From: DASRYH01 sp035687245 | GTDB taxonomy: Bacteria; Actinomycetota; Coriobacteriia; Anaerosomatales; PHET01 | Direction: 5' to 3' | Assembly (NCBI GenBank): GCA_035687245.1 | Contig: DASRYH010000081.1 | Location: 1-56,896 of the forward strand | Length of the DNA stretch: 56,896 nucleotides | Shown here: in pieces, positions 1 through 7,519 of the stretch | How the letters are laid out: every line of letters begins with the position of its first letter | Numbering within the stretch: the stretch's first letter is position 1 | Made by a program: the position numbers and the translations under genes | The notes under the pieces: generated by a model | The model's database searches: none | What the model saw: the letters and a program-made list of their open reading frames with translations, nothing else | Told to the model about the DNA's origin: nothing

Positions 1-1349
1 GTCTTCCATGTCGCGCCTGAGGAGCCCTTCTTGGCCTTCACGCTGATCGTCTTGACCTTCGCGTACTTCGAGCCCTTGAGCCGGTAGATCTTCACCTTCA
101 CGGTGCCGGCGTGGTTGGGCAGAAGCTTGCCGCTCAGGCCCATCGTCTGCCCCAGCTTCACGGACGGAACGGCCGGGGTTGAGAGCCACGCACTGCGCGT
201 GCCTGCGATGCGGACAGGCGATGGGCGCGTATTGCCCGAGGCGCCGAGTTCGCCTTGCGTGTTGTTGCCCCAGCCCCACACGCTGTGGTCTGTCCGACTG
301 GCGATGGTGAAGTTCGCGCCCGCGGCGAGGGACTTCACACCAGAGATGGAGGCCGCAACGGGGGTCGTCACGATCTCAGTCAGCGCGCCGTTTCCCATCT
401 CGCCCATGCCACCGTAGCCCCATGAGAAGACGGTGCCGTCCGGATTCAAGGCCGCGTTGTGCAGGAAGCCCGCTGCTACGTCCGTAAACGCTGCGGTCGT
501 CGAGATTGCGACGGGGTTCTTGTCGGCAGCCCAGCCTGGAGTGGTACGCCCGAGCATGCCCCATGAGTTGCGGCCCCACGACGTGAGCTGGCCGGCAAGC
601 GGGTTGCCCGGTGCCCAGCGGCTCAGGGTGTGGTAGCCGCCGAGGTAGACGCCGTCTGAGACGCCGGGTCCCGAGATCATGACGGGCGTGAGAAGGTCGG
701 CGGGCGGAGCTGCCGCGCACTGGCCGTCCTCGTTATCGCCCCAGACCCACCACGAGCCGTCGGCCTTCTGCGCCGCGCTGTGGTAGCCGCACGAGGAGGC
801 GGAGACGGCGACCCAGTCCTTCGCGGCCCCGACCTGCTTCGGCGCGTAGCTGCGCTTAGTCGTGCCGTTGCCGAGCTGTCCATTGGCATTATCGCCCCAG
901 GCCCACAGGGTGCCGTCGGTACGAATCGCCAGCACGTGGAAGCCGCCAGCCGACACGGCCTTGTAGGCGGCCTTCCCGACGCGCTTCGGGCGGTTGAGAG
1001 CCTTGGTCTTGGTGGAGCCGATCCCCAGTTGGCCGCGGGAGTTGTTGCCCCAGGCGTAAAGAGCGCCGCCCTTGCGGATGCCGTAGCTGGAGTACTGGCC
1101 AGCAGCACACTGCTTCCAGTTGTCGAAGTAGCCGACGGGAACAGGGTTGCGGCGCACGGTGTTGTAGGTCCCGTCGCCCAACTCGCCGGCAGCGTTGTAG
1201 CCAACGCCCCACATCATCCCATCGTCGGCGATCCACAAGGAGTGGTAGGCGCCGGCAGCGATTGTGCGTGCGGGAAGCGCCAGCGCGGGCGTGGCGACGA
1301 TCATGCAGGCAAGACACGCGATCGCGAAAACTGCGGCTAACCGCTTCAC
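1..1349 (-). CDS. Secreted RCC1-repeat protein, C-terminal end outside window
   Basis: The reading frame opens at a GTG at 1349 behind a GGAGGG ribosome site and stays open to the window edge (449 codons visible). Residues 1 to about 22 form a Sec signal peptide (hydrophobic core AVFAIACLACMIVA, cleavage near ALA). About seven RCC1/ATS1-type repeats follow, recognised by YAWGNNSRGQLG, WAWGDNANGQLGNG, WVWGDNEDGQ, FSWGYGGMGEMGNG and GWGNNTQGELG. Beyond residue ~400 the sequence becomes a small beta domain rich in Lys and Val (VKVKIYRLKGSKYAKVKT) like the Ig-like modules that end many actinobacterial surface proteins. RCC1 repeats build beta-propellers used in protein contacts; an exported binding role is inference. 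The other reading frames covering this stretch are shadows of it. Confidence 0.85.
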   Translation of the reverse strand, partial: MKRLAAVFAIACLACMIVATPALALPARTIAAGAYHSLWIADDGMMWGVGYNAAGELGDGTYNTVRRNPVPVGYFDNWKQCAAGQYSSYGIRKGGALYAWGNNSRGQLGIGSTKTKALNRPKRVGKAAYKAVSAGGFHVLAIRTDGTLWAWGDNANGQLGNGTTKRSYAPKQVGAAKDWVAVSASSCGYHSAAQKADGSWWVWGDNEDGQCAAAPPADLLTPVMISGPGVSDGVYLGGYHTLSRWAPGNPLAGQLTSWGRNSWGMLGRTTPGWAADKNPVAISTTAAFTDVAAGFLHNAALNPDGTVFSWGYGGMGEMGNGALTEIVTTPVAASISGVKSLAAGANFTIASRTDHSVWGWGNNTQGELGASGNTRPSPVRIAGTRSAWLSTPAVPSVKLGQTMGLSGKLLPNHAGTVKVKIYRLKGSKYAKVKTISVKAKKGSSGATWK

Positions 1350-1430
1350 GAGACCCTCCAACCCCGAGATTGACCTCGAGGTTAGCGTATCTCGCGCACC
1401 CCCCGAGTGCCAGCGAGCGTGCTCACGCCG

Positions 1431-3161
1431 TTACCCGCGCGGCCCCGGATGCCCGCCGCGCCCGCCGAAGAGCGCCGACAGTCCCGGCATCGCCGAGACC
1501 ACCATGAGCACCTTGGCGAGCGTCGGCTCATTCGGCAGCAGAAGAGCGCCGGTGATGAGCAGGCCCGCGAAGACCACGGCGCTCGCGATGCGTCCCACAC
1601 TGCGCTCGAGCTTGCGCACGCGGATCTCGAGCATCGGCGACTGCACGTTGAGGTCGCCGCGCTCGATTTGAGTGAGCACGCGGTCGGCACGGCCCGGAAG
1701 CGCCACGACCGTCTGCAGCACCTTGCCGCCTTCGGAGATCAGCGTCTCCCACCAGTCGCCACCACCGGCACCTTCGGCGTTCACAAGCTTGCCGGCGTAG
1801 GGGCCGAGCGAGTCCCAGATGTTGAAGTCGGGGTCGAGCCCGCTGCACATGCCCGACAGGATGGCGACCGCGCGGCCCAGCAGCAGCAGGTTCTCCGGCA
1901 GCTGGAAGGGGAGGTCGAGCATGAGGTCTCGGAACTGCAGCACGAAGCGCGCGTACTCACTGTGGTCGATCTCGCGCAGGTCGCTCATGCTCATGCCGCC
2001 GAAGCGGTCGAACAGCTGCATACTCGCGCTCTCGATGAGCTTGAGGTCCGCCGAAGGCAGGAGCACGTCCATCGTCTTGAACGCGGCCACGAGGCGCTTG
2101 CCGTCCTGGGTGCCGACAGCGATGAGCGCCTCGCGCAGGCCTTCGGCGAGGTTCTCGGGCACGCGCCCGATCATGCCGAAGTCGACGAAGGTGAGCTGCC
2201 AATCGACGACTGGGGAGGCGCCGTCGGCGGCACCGGCGTCTCCACCTGCCGCGTGCACCGGCGTCACGAAGAGGTTTCCGGGGTGCGGGTCGGCGTGGAA
2301 GAAGCCGTCCTCGAAGATCTGCTGCATGAAGGTGTCGACGAGCACGGCCGCGACCTCTTTGCGGTCGATGCCGGCTGCAGTGATCGCGTCGTAGTCGCCC
2401 AGCTTGATGGCGGTGACGTCCTCGAGTGTGAGCACGCGACGCGTGGTGAACTCCCAGACGACGTCAGGCACGTGCACATGCGGCGCGCCCGTGAAGTGCG
2501 AGGCGAACGTCTCGGCGTTCGAGCCTTCGGCGAGGTAGTCGATCTCCTGGCGCGTGGTGGTGGCGAACTCCTCCACGAGTCCGGGCACGTTTGCGCGCTT
2601 GGCAACCGGCTTGTAGCGCGACAGCCACCCGCCGACTCGCCGAAGTGCGGCGAGATCGACCTCGACGACCTGCTCGATGAAGGGCCGCTGCACCTTGACG
2701 ACGACGTCGGCGAACCCGACGACCTCAGCATCCGCGGCACAGAGCCGTGCGCGGTGCACCTGCCCGAGCGAGGCGGCCGCGAGCGGTACCTCGTCGAAGC
2801 TTCCGAAGCGGTCGGACAAGCGGCTGCCCAGCTCCGCTTCGGCAAGCGTGCGGATGGCGGGGAAGGCCACAGGCGGGACTTCGTCTTGGAGGTCGGCGAG
2901 CTCGTCAGTGATCTCAGGCGGCAGCACGTCGAGGCGCGCCGAAAGGAACTGACCGACCTTGATCATCAGGCCGCCCATGCGGATCGCGAGCGCGCGGAAG
3001 CGCACGGCCACCTTGCGGTTGCGCTCGAGTCGCGTGCGGTTCGTCCAGCCATTGAGGCCGAACTTCGGCAGCACGATCTCCCAGAAGATGAACCCGGCAG
3101 TGACCCGGGCGAAGAAGCCGACAATGCGCCAGTAGCGAGCGCGAAGGGCCGAAGGTTTCAT
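1431..3161 (-). CDS. AarF/ABC1/UbiB family atypical kinase
   Basis: 576 residues, the usual length of the UbiB/ABC1 family. Seen: the family KxGQ motif in MIKVGQFLSARLDVLP (about residue 67), the Ala-rich nucleotide loop AAASLGQVHRA (about 130) that replaces the glycine-rich loop of normal kinases, a catalytic-type HADPHPGN segment, and DFGMIGRV. Two hydrophobic spans close the protein (VVFAGLLITGALLLP and VLMVVSAMPGLSALF). Known: UbiB/ADCK proteins are ATP-dependent factors of quinone synthesis or lipid transport in the membrane. No ubiquinone or menaquinone gene lies nearby, so the substrate cannot be named. It is monocistronic here, and the only long opposite-strand frame is a shadow. Confidence 0.93.
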   Translation of the reverse strand: MKPSALRARYWRIVGFFARVTAGFIFWEIVLPKFGLNGWTNRTRLERNRKVAVRFRALAIRMGGLMIKVGQFLSARLDVLPPEITDELADLQDEVPPVAFPAIRTLAEAELGSRLSDRFGSFDEVPLAAASLGQVHRARLCAADAEVVGFADVVVKVQRPFIEQVVEVDLAALRRVGGWLSRYKPVAKRANVPGLVEEFATTTRQEIDYLAEGSNAETFASHFTGAPHVHVPDVVWEFTTRRVLTLEDVTAIKLGDYDAITAAGIDRKEVAAVLVDTFMQQIFEDGFFHADPHPGNLFVTPVHAAGGDAGAADGASPVVDWQLTFVDFGMIGRVPENLAEGLREALIAVGTQDGKRLVAAFKTMDVLLPSADLKLIESASMQLFDRFGGMSMSDLREIDHSEYARFVLQFRDLMLDLPFQLPENLLLLGRAVAILSGMCSGLDPDFNIWDSLGPYAGKLVNAEGAGGGDWWETLISEGGKVLQTVVALPGRADRVLTQIERGDLNVQSPMLEIRVRKLERSVGRIASAVVFAGLLITGALLLPNEPTLAKVLMVVSAMPGLSALFGGRGGHPGPRG

Positions 3162-3235
3162 GAAGACTCCGATAGCGAGGCGGTTGCGAGTCGGGGTTGT
3201 CGGCGGTGGCGAGTCGAGCGCTGCGTGCGAATCGA

Positions 3236-3273
3236 CCCGCCGGGTGAGAGCTTGGTGCCCTTCACCCGGCGGG
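3236..3273 (-). terminator. Hairpin downstream of the His-rich PadR gene
   Basis: A perfect 12-bp inverted repeat, CCCGCCGGGTGA (3236-3247) and TCACCCGGCGGG (3262-3273), with a 14-nt loop, sits between the padR stop at 3318 and the next gene start at 3161. There is no T-run after it on the minus strand, so it is a GC-rich stem-type terminator candidate. Confidence 0.55.
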
Positions 3274-3317
3274 CGTGTGTATTGCTCAACTGAAGCTTAC
3301 TGATGCACTACCCGTGT

Positions 3318-3974
3318 CTAGTCTTCGGCAAGCAGCGCGTAGAGCTTCTTGCGGGCCTCGGTGACGATCTCGGTAGCCGCTTCGATCTGCTCGCTCGTGC
3401 CGCCGGTCCCGATCTGGAAGACGGCCTGCATGAGCTTGCCGGTAGCAGCGCGATAGGCGCCAGCAGCGGTGGTGGTGTCTGCCGATGAGTCCTCCCACGG
3501 AGCAGCCTCGCCCGCGGTCTTGGCGACCTCAGCGGTGCCCGCCTCGGTGAGGCTGAAGACCTTCTTGCCGCCAGTCTCTTCGGCGGTCACGAGACCCTCG
3601 TCGGCGAGCAGCTGCAGGGTCGGGTAGACGCTGCCAGCGCTCGGGCTCCACGAGCCTTCACTGCGAGTGGAGAGCTCCTGGATGATCTGGTAGCCGTGCA
3701 TAGGCTGCTCGGAGAGCAGGCGCAGAACGGCAGCACGGACGTCGCCGCGACGAGCGCGACCGCCGTGACCCATGAAGGCGGCGAAGGCCTGAGCGTGCGG
3801 GCCGCCGGCGCCGAAGGGGCCACCCTTCATGCCGCGACGGCCGAAGGGTCCGTGGTGGAAGGCGGCTCCGTGGCCAGCGCGACCGCGGCCGCAGTGCTCG
3901 CCGTGAGCGTGGGCGCCATGCGAGTGCCCGCGCTGATCCTCGTTGCCGCAGCACGAGTTGTTGAACTCAGTCAT
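3318..3974 (-). CDS. PadR family transcriptional regulator with Cys/His-rich N-terminal extension
   Basis: 218 residues from the ATG at 3974, chosen because GAAAGGAT lies 6-12 nt before it; the frame remains open upstream but enters the operator region. The C-terminal two-thirds is a PadR winged helix: VRAAVLRLLSEQPMHGYQIIQEL, then the Ser-rich wing GSWSPSAGSVYPTLQLLADEGLV, then a helical dimerisation tail. The first ~60 residues are unusual for PadR: NNSCCGNEDQRG followed by His/Gly-rich HSHGAHAHGEHCGRGRAGHG and FHHGPFGRRG. Such clusters bind transition metals in other proteins, so metal-responsive repression is an inference. The inverted repeats at 4044-4078 in its promoter are the likely autoregulatory site. 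Confidence 0.9.
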   Translation of the reverse strand: MTEFNNSCCGNEDQRGHSHGAHAHGEHCGRGRAGHGAAFHHGPFGRRGMKGGPFGAGGPHAQAFAAFMGHGGRARRGDVRAAVLRLLSEQPMHGYQIIQELSTRSEGSWSPSAGSVYPTLQLLADEGLVTAEETGGKKVFSLTEAGTAEVAKTAGEAAPWEDSSADTTTAAGAYRAATGKLMQAVFQIGTGGTSEQIEAATEIVTEARKKLYALLAED

Positions 3975-4043
3975 CGGTTCATCCTTTCGTTGTGTGACAG
4001 GCGCGATGGGGAGGGGAGTCCGTTTCGACGCACCTATCGAACC

Positions 4044-4078
4044 GTTATATAACGATATATCGCAATACGTTGCGATAT
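4044..4078. promoter_or_regulatory. Putative PadR operator: two adjacent AT-rich palindromes
   Basis: The perfect palindrome GTTATATAAC (4044-4053) is followed by a perfect 9-bp inverted repeat ATATCGCAA (4057-4065) / TTGCGATAT (4070-4078) separated by four bases. This AT-rich island stands out in GC-rich DNA, lies 70-104 bp before the padR start, and has the geometry of PadR boxes. It probably overlaps the padR promoter. Confidence 0.6.
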
Positions 4079-4140
4079 GCAAGCAGGAGGCGTGCCAGTA
4101 TCTGGTCTCCGTTCGCCGAATGGACGCTCTCACGCGTGTG

Positions 4141-4275
4141 AGATGCGCACTCGCGGGTACGTATTGTTGTGGAGGCTCGTGAAACTACCCGCAACAGAGG
4201 CGAAATCCTCGCGGAGGCAATAACGAGTCGGCCGGAAGAGACCCTCGCAGGATGAGAGCCTCTTCCCGTTTTAGG
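4141..4275 (+). other. Stem-rich intergenic stretch, possible unassigned structured RNA
   Basis: No convincing coding frame lies between the PadR operator and the convergent lipoprotein gene. On the plus strand the region contains a 7-bp helix GCGGGTA (4153-4159) / TACCCGC (4186-4192), a small GAGG..CCTC hairpin, and GGAAGAG..CTCTTCC (near 4233-4265) followed by CGTTTTA. It does not match a riboswitch family I can name. The order of elements superficially recalls the end of a cobalamin riboswitch, but the core does not align. Confidence 0.3.
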
Positions 4276-4279
4276 GGGT

Positions 4280-4326
4280 AAGTGCAGAAAGGCGCGCCCA
4301 GCTTTCGGACGCGTCTTTCTGCACTT
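4280..4326. terminator. Long stem, terminator candidate for the META lipoprotein gene
   Basis: A perfect 12-bp inverted repeat AAGTGCAGAAAG (4280-4291) / CTTTCTGCACTT (4315-4326), extended inward by CGCG/CGCG with one wobble. It lies 40 bp downstream of the minus-strand lipoprotein stop and could also end a plus-strand transcript from 4141-4275. Confidence 0.55.
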
Positions 4327-4365
4327 CCAGGGGCACCCGACCGACGCGCGCGTCGCGGGTCACCC

Positions 4366-4791
4366 CTAGTTCGGCACGAGCACTGCGAGCGTGTCGTTAT
4401 TCAGGCCTTCCAGGATCAGCTTGTTCTCGTTGAACTCGAAGCGCTTGGTCTTGCCCAGGACCTCGAAGAACTTGGTCTCCTGTGTCATCGCGACCTCAGG
4501 GCCCGCCATTCGAGTGGAGACGATCTCGCCGAAGGTCAGGGTACCGTCGTAGCCGAAGTCGTAGGACCCACCGAACCGGTTGACGCCGCCCTTACCGGTC
4601 ACCTTGCCGTCCTTGAACGTGATCTCAGTCGTGACGCTGGGATCTGGCGCGAAGTCATCGGTCGGATTGAATGACTCGAGCCTCCACGACCCCACGAGCA
4701 TGGCCGGATCCGGACCCTTGGTGCAGCCGACGAGGCCGACCCCCGCGGCGAATAGCGCAACTGCCAGCGTGAGGCCGATTGTCGTCTTCAT
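4366..4791 (-). CDS. META-domain lipoprotein (HslJ-like)
   Basis: 141 residues from the ATG at 4791, preceded by GAAGGGAA; the longer upstream frame has no ribosome site. A lipoprotein signal (TIGLTLAVALFAAGVGLVGC) ends in lipobox LVGC with Cys as the new N-terminus. The mature part matches META domains: LVGSWRLESFNP at its start, then ITFKDGKVTGKGGVNRFGGS, GEIVSTRMAGPE, FFEVLGKTKRFEF and LILEG. Known: META/HslJ domains occur in heat- or stress-induced envelope proteins with no defined chemistry. A second, diverged copy lies at 20355-20858. The palindrome CTTCGATCGAAG (4802-4813) sits immediately upstream and overlaps the ribosome site, so it may control this gene. Confidence 0.88.
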   Translation of the reverse strand: MKTTIGLTLAVALFAAGVGLVGCTKGPDPAMLVGSWRLESFNPTDDFAPDPSVTTEITFKDGKVTGKGGVNRFGGSYDFGYDGTLTFGEIVSTRMAGPEVAMTQETKFFEVLGKTKRFEFNENKLILEGLNNDTLAVLVPN

Positions 4792-5143
4792 ATGGGGTTC
4801 CCTTCGATCGAAGCTGTCGCAGCGACTCTGAGGTGTGTCTACCCCAGATGCTTCCATTTCCGATGCCGCCGTGCACGCGCGTTGCTTCTGCAGGTCCCAG
4901 CAGTGCTGTGCGCAGGGTACGGGGGGAGGGGGTGCGCCCTTCCGTGCGGCGGATAGGAGCGATCGCTCCAAGTTCTGGAGCACTTCGGCCAACCATCAAT
5001 GGTGCGACGCGCCCGTCGTCCTGTGGGCGTGACCTGTGAGGAAGGCATCTAGTCACACGCTGGATAGGTGCTCCATGCCTTAGAGCGATCGTTCACAGCG
5101 CCATACGGGGTTGGAAGGGTCGCTCAGGTGCACCCAGAACCGC
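4792..5143. other. Intergenic region between divergent genes, with palindromes
   Basis: No gene seen in these 352 bases. It holds CTTCGATCGAAG (4802-4813) next to the lipoprotein ribosome site, the 14-bp palindrome GGAGCGATCGCTCC (4956-4969), and an imperfect copy, GAGCGATCGTTC, near 5083. These are candidate protein-binding sites for the divergent META lipoprotein and ZIP transporter genes. Confidence 0.4.
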
Positions 5144-5149
5144 TATGCT
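5144..5149 (+). promoter_or_regulatory. -10 element, possibly of a leaderless transcript
   Basis: TATGCT (5144-5149) ends 7 nt before the ATG at 5157, the spacing expected if transcription starts at the A of the start codon. No Shine-Dalgarno sequence precedes that ATG, which supports leaderless translation of the ZIP gene. Confidence 0.45.
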
Positions 5150-5156
5150 GACGAGC

Positions 5157-5957
5157 ATGGAGCTACTCGCGAATCCGCTGGTACTGGCCGTCGTAACCGG
5201 TCTGTTCACATACGCGATGACCGCGCTGGGTGCGTCGGTCGTATTCCTGCATCGCAACCCGGGGGCAAGGCTGCTCGACACGATGCTCGGCTTCTCTGCC
5301 GGGGTCATGCTCGCGGCGAGCTACTGGTCCCTTCTCGCGCCGTCCGTGGAGATTGCGAAGTCCGGCCCCATGCCGTGGCTTCCGCCGGCAGTCGGCTTCG
5401 CGGTAGGCGGGCTAGGACTCTGGGGCCTCGACCGCATCACGCCTCACGCGCACACCACCGCCAACTGCACAGTGGAAGAGGGGCCGGTCACCGGCTGGCG
5501 GCGCTCCACGCTGCTCGTGCTTGCGATCACCTTGCACCACATCCCCGAAGGACTTGCCATCGGCGTGGCAGCTGGTGCAGTCGGGGCGGGCGTCCCCGAA
5601 GCGACGATGGGTGCCGCGATCGCGCTTGGCCTTGGCCTCGGCCTCCAGAACATGCCGGAGGGTATGGCCGTCTCTACCATGCTCATCCGCGAGGGCGCAA
5701 CGCGCGGGCGCGCGTTCAACCTCGGCCAGGTGACCGGACTCGTGGAGCCATTTGCCGCACTCGCGGGAGCTGCGCTCGTCGGCCTGTCCACAGCGCTGCT
5801 ACCCTACGCACTCGCGTTCGCAGCAGGCGCGATGGTCTACGTGGTGATCGAGGAGCTCGTGCCCGAGTGTCACAAGAGCGGGCACGCCGACATCGCGGTG
5901 CTCGCCTCCATCATCGGCTTCACGCTGATGACCGTGCTCGACATTGCCTTCGCGTAG
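5157..5957 (+). CDS. ZIP family metal transporter (GufA-like)
   Basis: 266 residues from the ATG at 5157; the in-frame ATG at 5145 lies inside the likely -10 box. About eight hydrophobic spans are visible. The metal site of the ZIP family is present twice: LHHIPEG in the fourth span (about residue 127) and LQNMPEGMA in the fifth (about 162), followed by GLVEPFAAL. Between the third and fourth spans lies the short His-containing loop TPHAHTTANC. Known: such proteins move Zn2+, Fe2+ or Mn2+ into the cytoplasm, and the GufA branch is broad in specificity. It stands alone and diverges from the META lipoprotein gene. Confidence 0.93.
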   Translation: MELLANPLVLAVVTGLFTYAMTALGASVVFLHRNPGARLLDTMLGFSAGVMLAASYWSLLAPSVEIAKSGPMPWLPPAVGFAVGGLGLWGLDRITPHAHTTANCTVEEGPVTGWRRSTLLVLAITLHHIPEGLAIGVAAGAVGAGVPEATMGAAIALGLGLGLQNMPEGMAVSTMLIREGATRGRAFNLGQVTGLVEPFAALAGAALVGLSTALLPYALAFAAGAMVYVVIEELVPECHKSGHADIAVLASIIGFTLMTVLDIAFA

Positions 5958-5963
5958 CAACTG

Positions 5964-6254
5964 CTACGCCCCGCCGATCTCCTCGTTGTCGTAACCCGGG
6001 ATGCCCTGTCCTGGGGACTCGCTGCCCGCGGGATCCTGGAACTTCTCGGGTGGCGGCTCACCATCGGTAGGGTCGGGCTCGAACGTGTAGGAACCAGTCC
6101 GGTCCTGTTGGTCCCACGCGCGGTTCGGATCTTCGCTTCCCTGGATGCGCAGCTCGAGCGGGATGCTGTCGTCGCCGGTCAGCCCTTCGGCAACGGCCTC
6201 TTCGGCACCTGGCGGTATCTGCTGGTCAGAGGGGTCGTTCGGCAACTCGGACAT
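5964..6254 (-). CDS. Small acidic, proline-rich hypothetical protein
   Basis: 96 residues from the ATG at 6254, behind GAGGGAGAA. The protein is hydrophilic, strongly acidic and rich in Pro, Gly, Asp and Gln (for example DPTDGEPPPEKFQDPAGSE), with no membrane span, Cys or recognisable domain; it is probably disordered. Its stop lies 6 bp from the convergent ZIP stop. It is kept as a gene because of the strong ribosome site and Coriobacteria-like codon use. I do not know its function. Confidence 0.6.
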   Translation of the reverse strand: MSELPNDPSDQQIPPGAEEAVAEGLTGDDSIPLELRIQGSEDPNRAWDQQDRTGSYTFEPDPTDGEPPPEKFQDPAGSESPGQGIPGYDNEEIGGA

Positions 6255-6359
6255 GGCGTTCTCCCTCACTTTGAGCACTCGCGAACGCGAAACGTGCGCG
6301 TGCCGGGTGTATACCCATGCACGCGCACGTCGGGGGTGCGTCTGTATCGCAAGCGTTCG

Positions 6360-6656
6360 CTACGCGGCTGCCGAAGGGGCCGCCGTCGCCCGAGCGCCGA
6401 AGCGCGAGCGGTTGTTGGGCAGCCACACCATGAAGAAGTAGACCGCGGCAACCGGGTGAATCGTAAGCATCACGATGATCCACAGGATCTTTTCCGCCAC
6501 GTCGCGGCTGGGGAACTGGTCCACGTCGCGCACGATGGCGTCGATGAGCATCCACAGGTAGGCGAAGGGCAACGCGATCGCTGCAGCGATGCCGAGGCCG
6601 ATCCACGCGACCACCGAGACCCCAAGAAGAGCGCCGATTCCTTCCATCGTTTCCAT
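6360..6656 (-). CDS. Small two-span membrane protein
   Basis: 98 residues from the ATG at 6656 (GGAGG five bases upstream); the ATG at 6647 is an alternative. Two long hydrophobic segments are seen: LGVSVVAWIGLGIAAAIALP and ILWIIVMLTIHPVAAVYFFM, joined by the short polar stretch DAIVRDVDQFPSRDVAEK, with an Ala/Arg-rich tail. The second half resembles the PLDc_N (cardiolipin synthase N-terminal) type of membrane hairpin, but too weakly to assign. It lies downstream of the toast-rack lipoprotein gene on the same strand with a gap of 77 bp, and could belong to that operon. Confidence 0.7.
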   Translation of the reverse strand: METMEGIGALLGVSVVAWIGLGIAAAIALPFAYLWMLIDAIVRDVDQFPSRDVAEKILWIIVMLTIHPVAAVYFFMVWLPNNRSRFGARATAAPSAAA

Positions 6657-6733
6657 CCTTTCCTCCAGCGCGTCCGCGCTAGGTGATTTCCGAGTAGTCA
6701 GTGCACAGCGGGCGCTAGCCGCGCCCGGGCCAG

Positions 6734-7519
6734 CTAGTCCACCAGCTCGAGTCGTACCTCGCCGATGCCCTGCTGGACGTTGAGTTCGATCTGGCCCTTG
6801 TAGTCGGTCGTGCCGTGCTGGGCTTCGTCCCACGCGTCGTTGACGATGTCACCGCCGCTGCGGTGGAAGCCGTCGCCGTACTTGTAGTCGCCCAGGCCGT
6901 CCTGGCTACCCGTCACGCGCACGGGCAGACCCTTCGGCAGGCGAACGACGATCTCGCCGACTCCAGCCTGAATCGTGGCACTCAGCGCTCGCGTGCGCGG
7001 GCCGCTTAGGTCGAGCTTGGTGGATCCGGCCCCCAACCCAACGTGCAGGGCGGTGAGGTCGACACCGGAGAGATCGATGTTCGCGTCGCCGGCGCCCATG
7101 TTCAGCCACAGGTCGGTGGCGAGCGCGTTCGACAGCTTTACGTCCCAGCGCTGCGTCATGTTCACGGGGCCGCCGATACTCGCGGGCGGCACGTTGAGTA
7201 CGTCGGGCTGATCGATGCGTGCGTACAGCGCGCCCTCGCTGGTGACCTCGCTCGTGAGCTCGGGCTCCAGCGTGTTGGGGGCGAAGGTGAAGTCGCCGGC
7301 AACAGCGTCGTTTGCGATGTCGGAGCCCGACACCTTGAGCTCGCCGGCGCCGAACGCGATGTGCGTTGCGGTCGCGGTGGCCTCACCGGCGGCAATCCGC
7401 TTGGTGATGGTGCGCGTCTTCGTGACATCGTCGATACGTACTCGGTGGAAGCAGCCGCTCGTAGTGGCGACCACCGCTACCAGTGCAGCGATCAGGATGA
7501 GTTTGGTTGCGCGGTTCAC
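6734..7519 (-). CDS. Toast-rack (DUF4097/DUF2154-like) lipoprotein
   Basis: 261 residues. The lipoprotein signal LILIAALVAVVATTSGC gives Cys near residue 23. The rest is a right-handed beta repeat typical of toast-rack domains: short alternating strands with Gly at turns (IAFGAGELKVSG, LNMGAGDANIDLSGVDL, VGLGAGSTKLDLSG, IQAGVGEIVVRLPKGLPV, VQQGIGEVRLELVD). Such domains accompany HAAS-domain membrane proteins and LiaF-like envelope-stress systems. Its start is one base past the stop of the HAAS/sensor gene at 7520, so the two are surely co-transcribed with the PadR gene. An extracytoplasmic sensing or scaffold role is inference from this context. Confidence 0.85.
   Translation of the reverse strand: MNRATKLILIAALVAVVATTSGCFHRVRIDDVTKTRTITKRIAAGEATATATHIAFGAGELKVSGSDIANDAVAGDFTFAPNTLEPELTSEVTSEGALYARIDQPDVLNVPPASIGGPVNMTQRWDVKLSNALATDLWLNMGAGDANIDLSGVDLTALHVGLGAGSTKLDLSGPRTRALSATIQAGVGEIVVRLPKGLPVRVTGSQDGLGDYKYGDGFHRSGGDIVNDAWDEAQHGTTDYKGQIELNVQQGIGEVRLELVD

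Noticed and set aside
1407..3293. Long plus-strand frame of 628 residues over the AarF gene
   Set aside because: It is antisense to a gene with clear UbiB motifs, is very rich in Arg, Gly, Val, His and Asp, and has no domain; it is a GC-rich codon shadow.
4141..4275. Cobalamin riboswitch
   Set aside because: Pieces such as GTGAAACTACCCGCAACAG and GAGTCGG..GGAAGAGACC recall the consensus, but the core order and the pairing do not fit, and no plus-strand gene follows closely.
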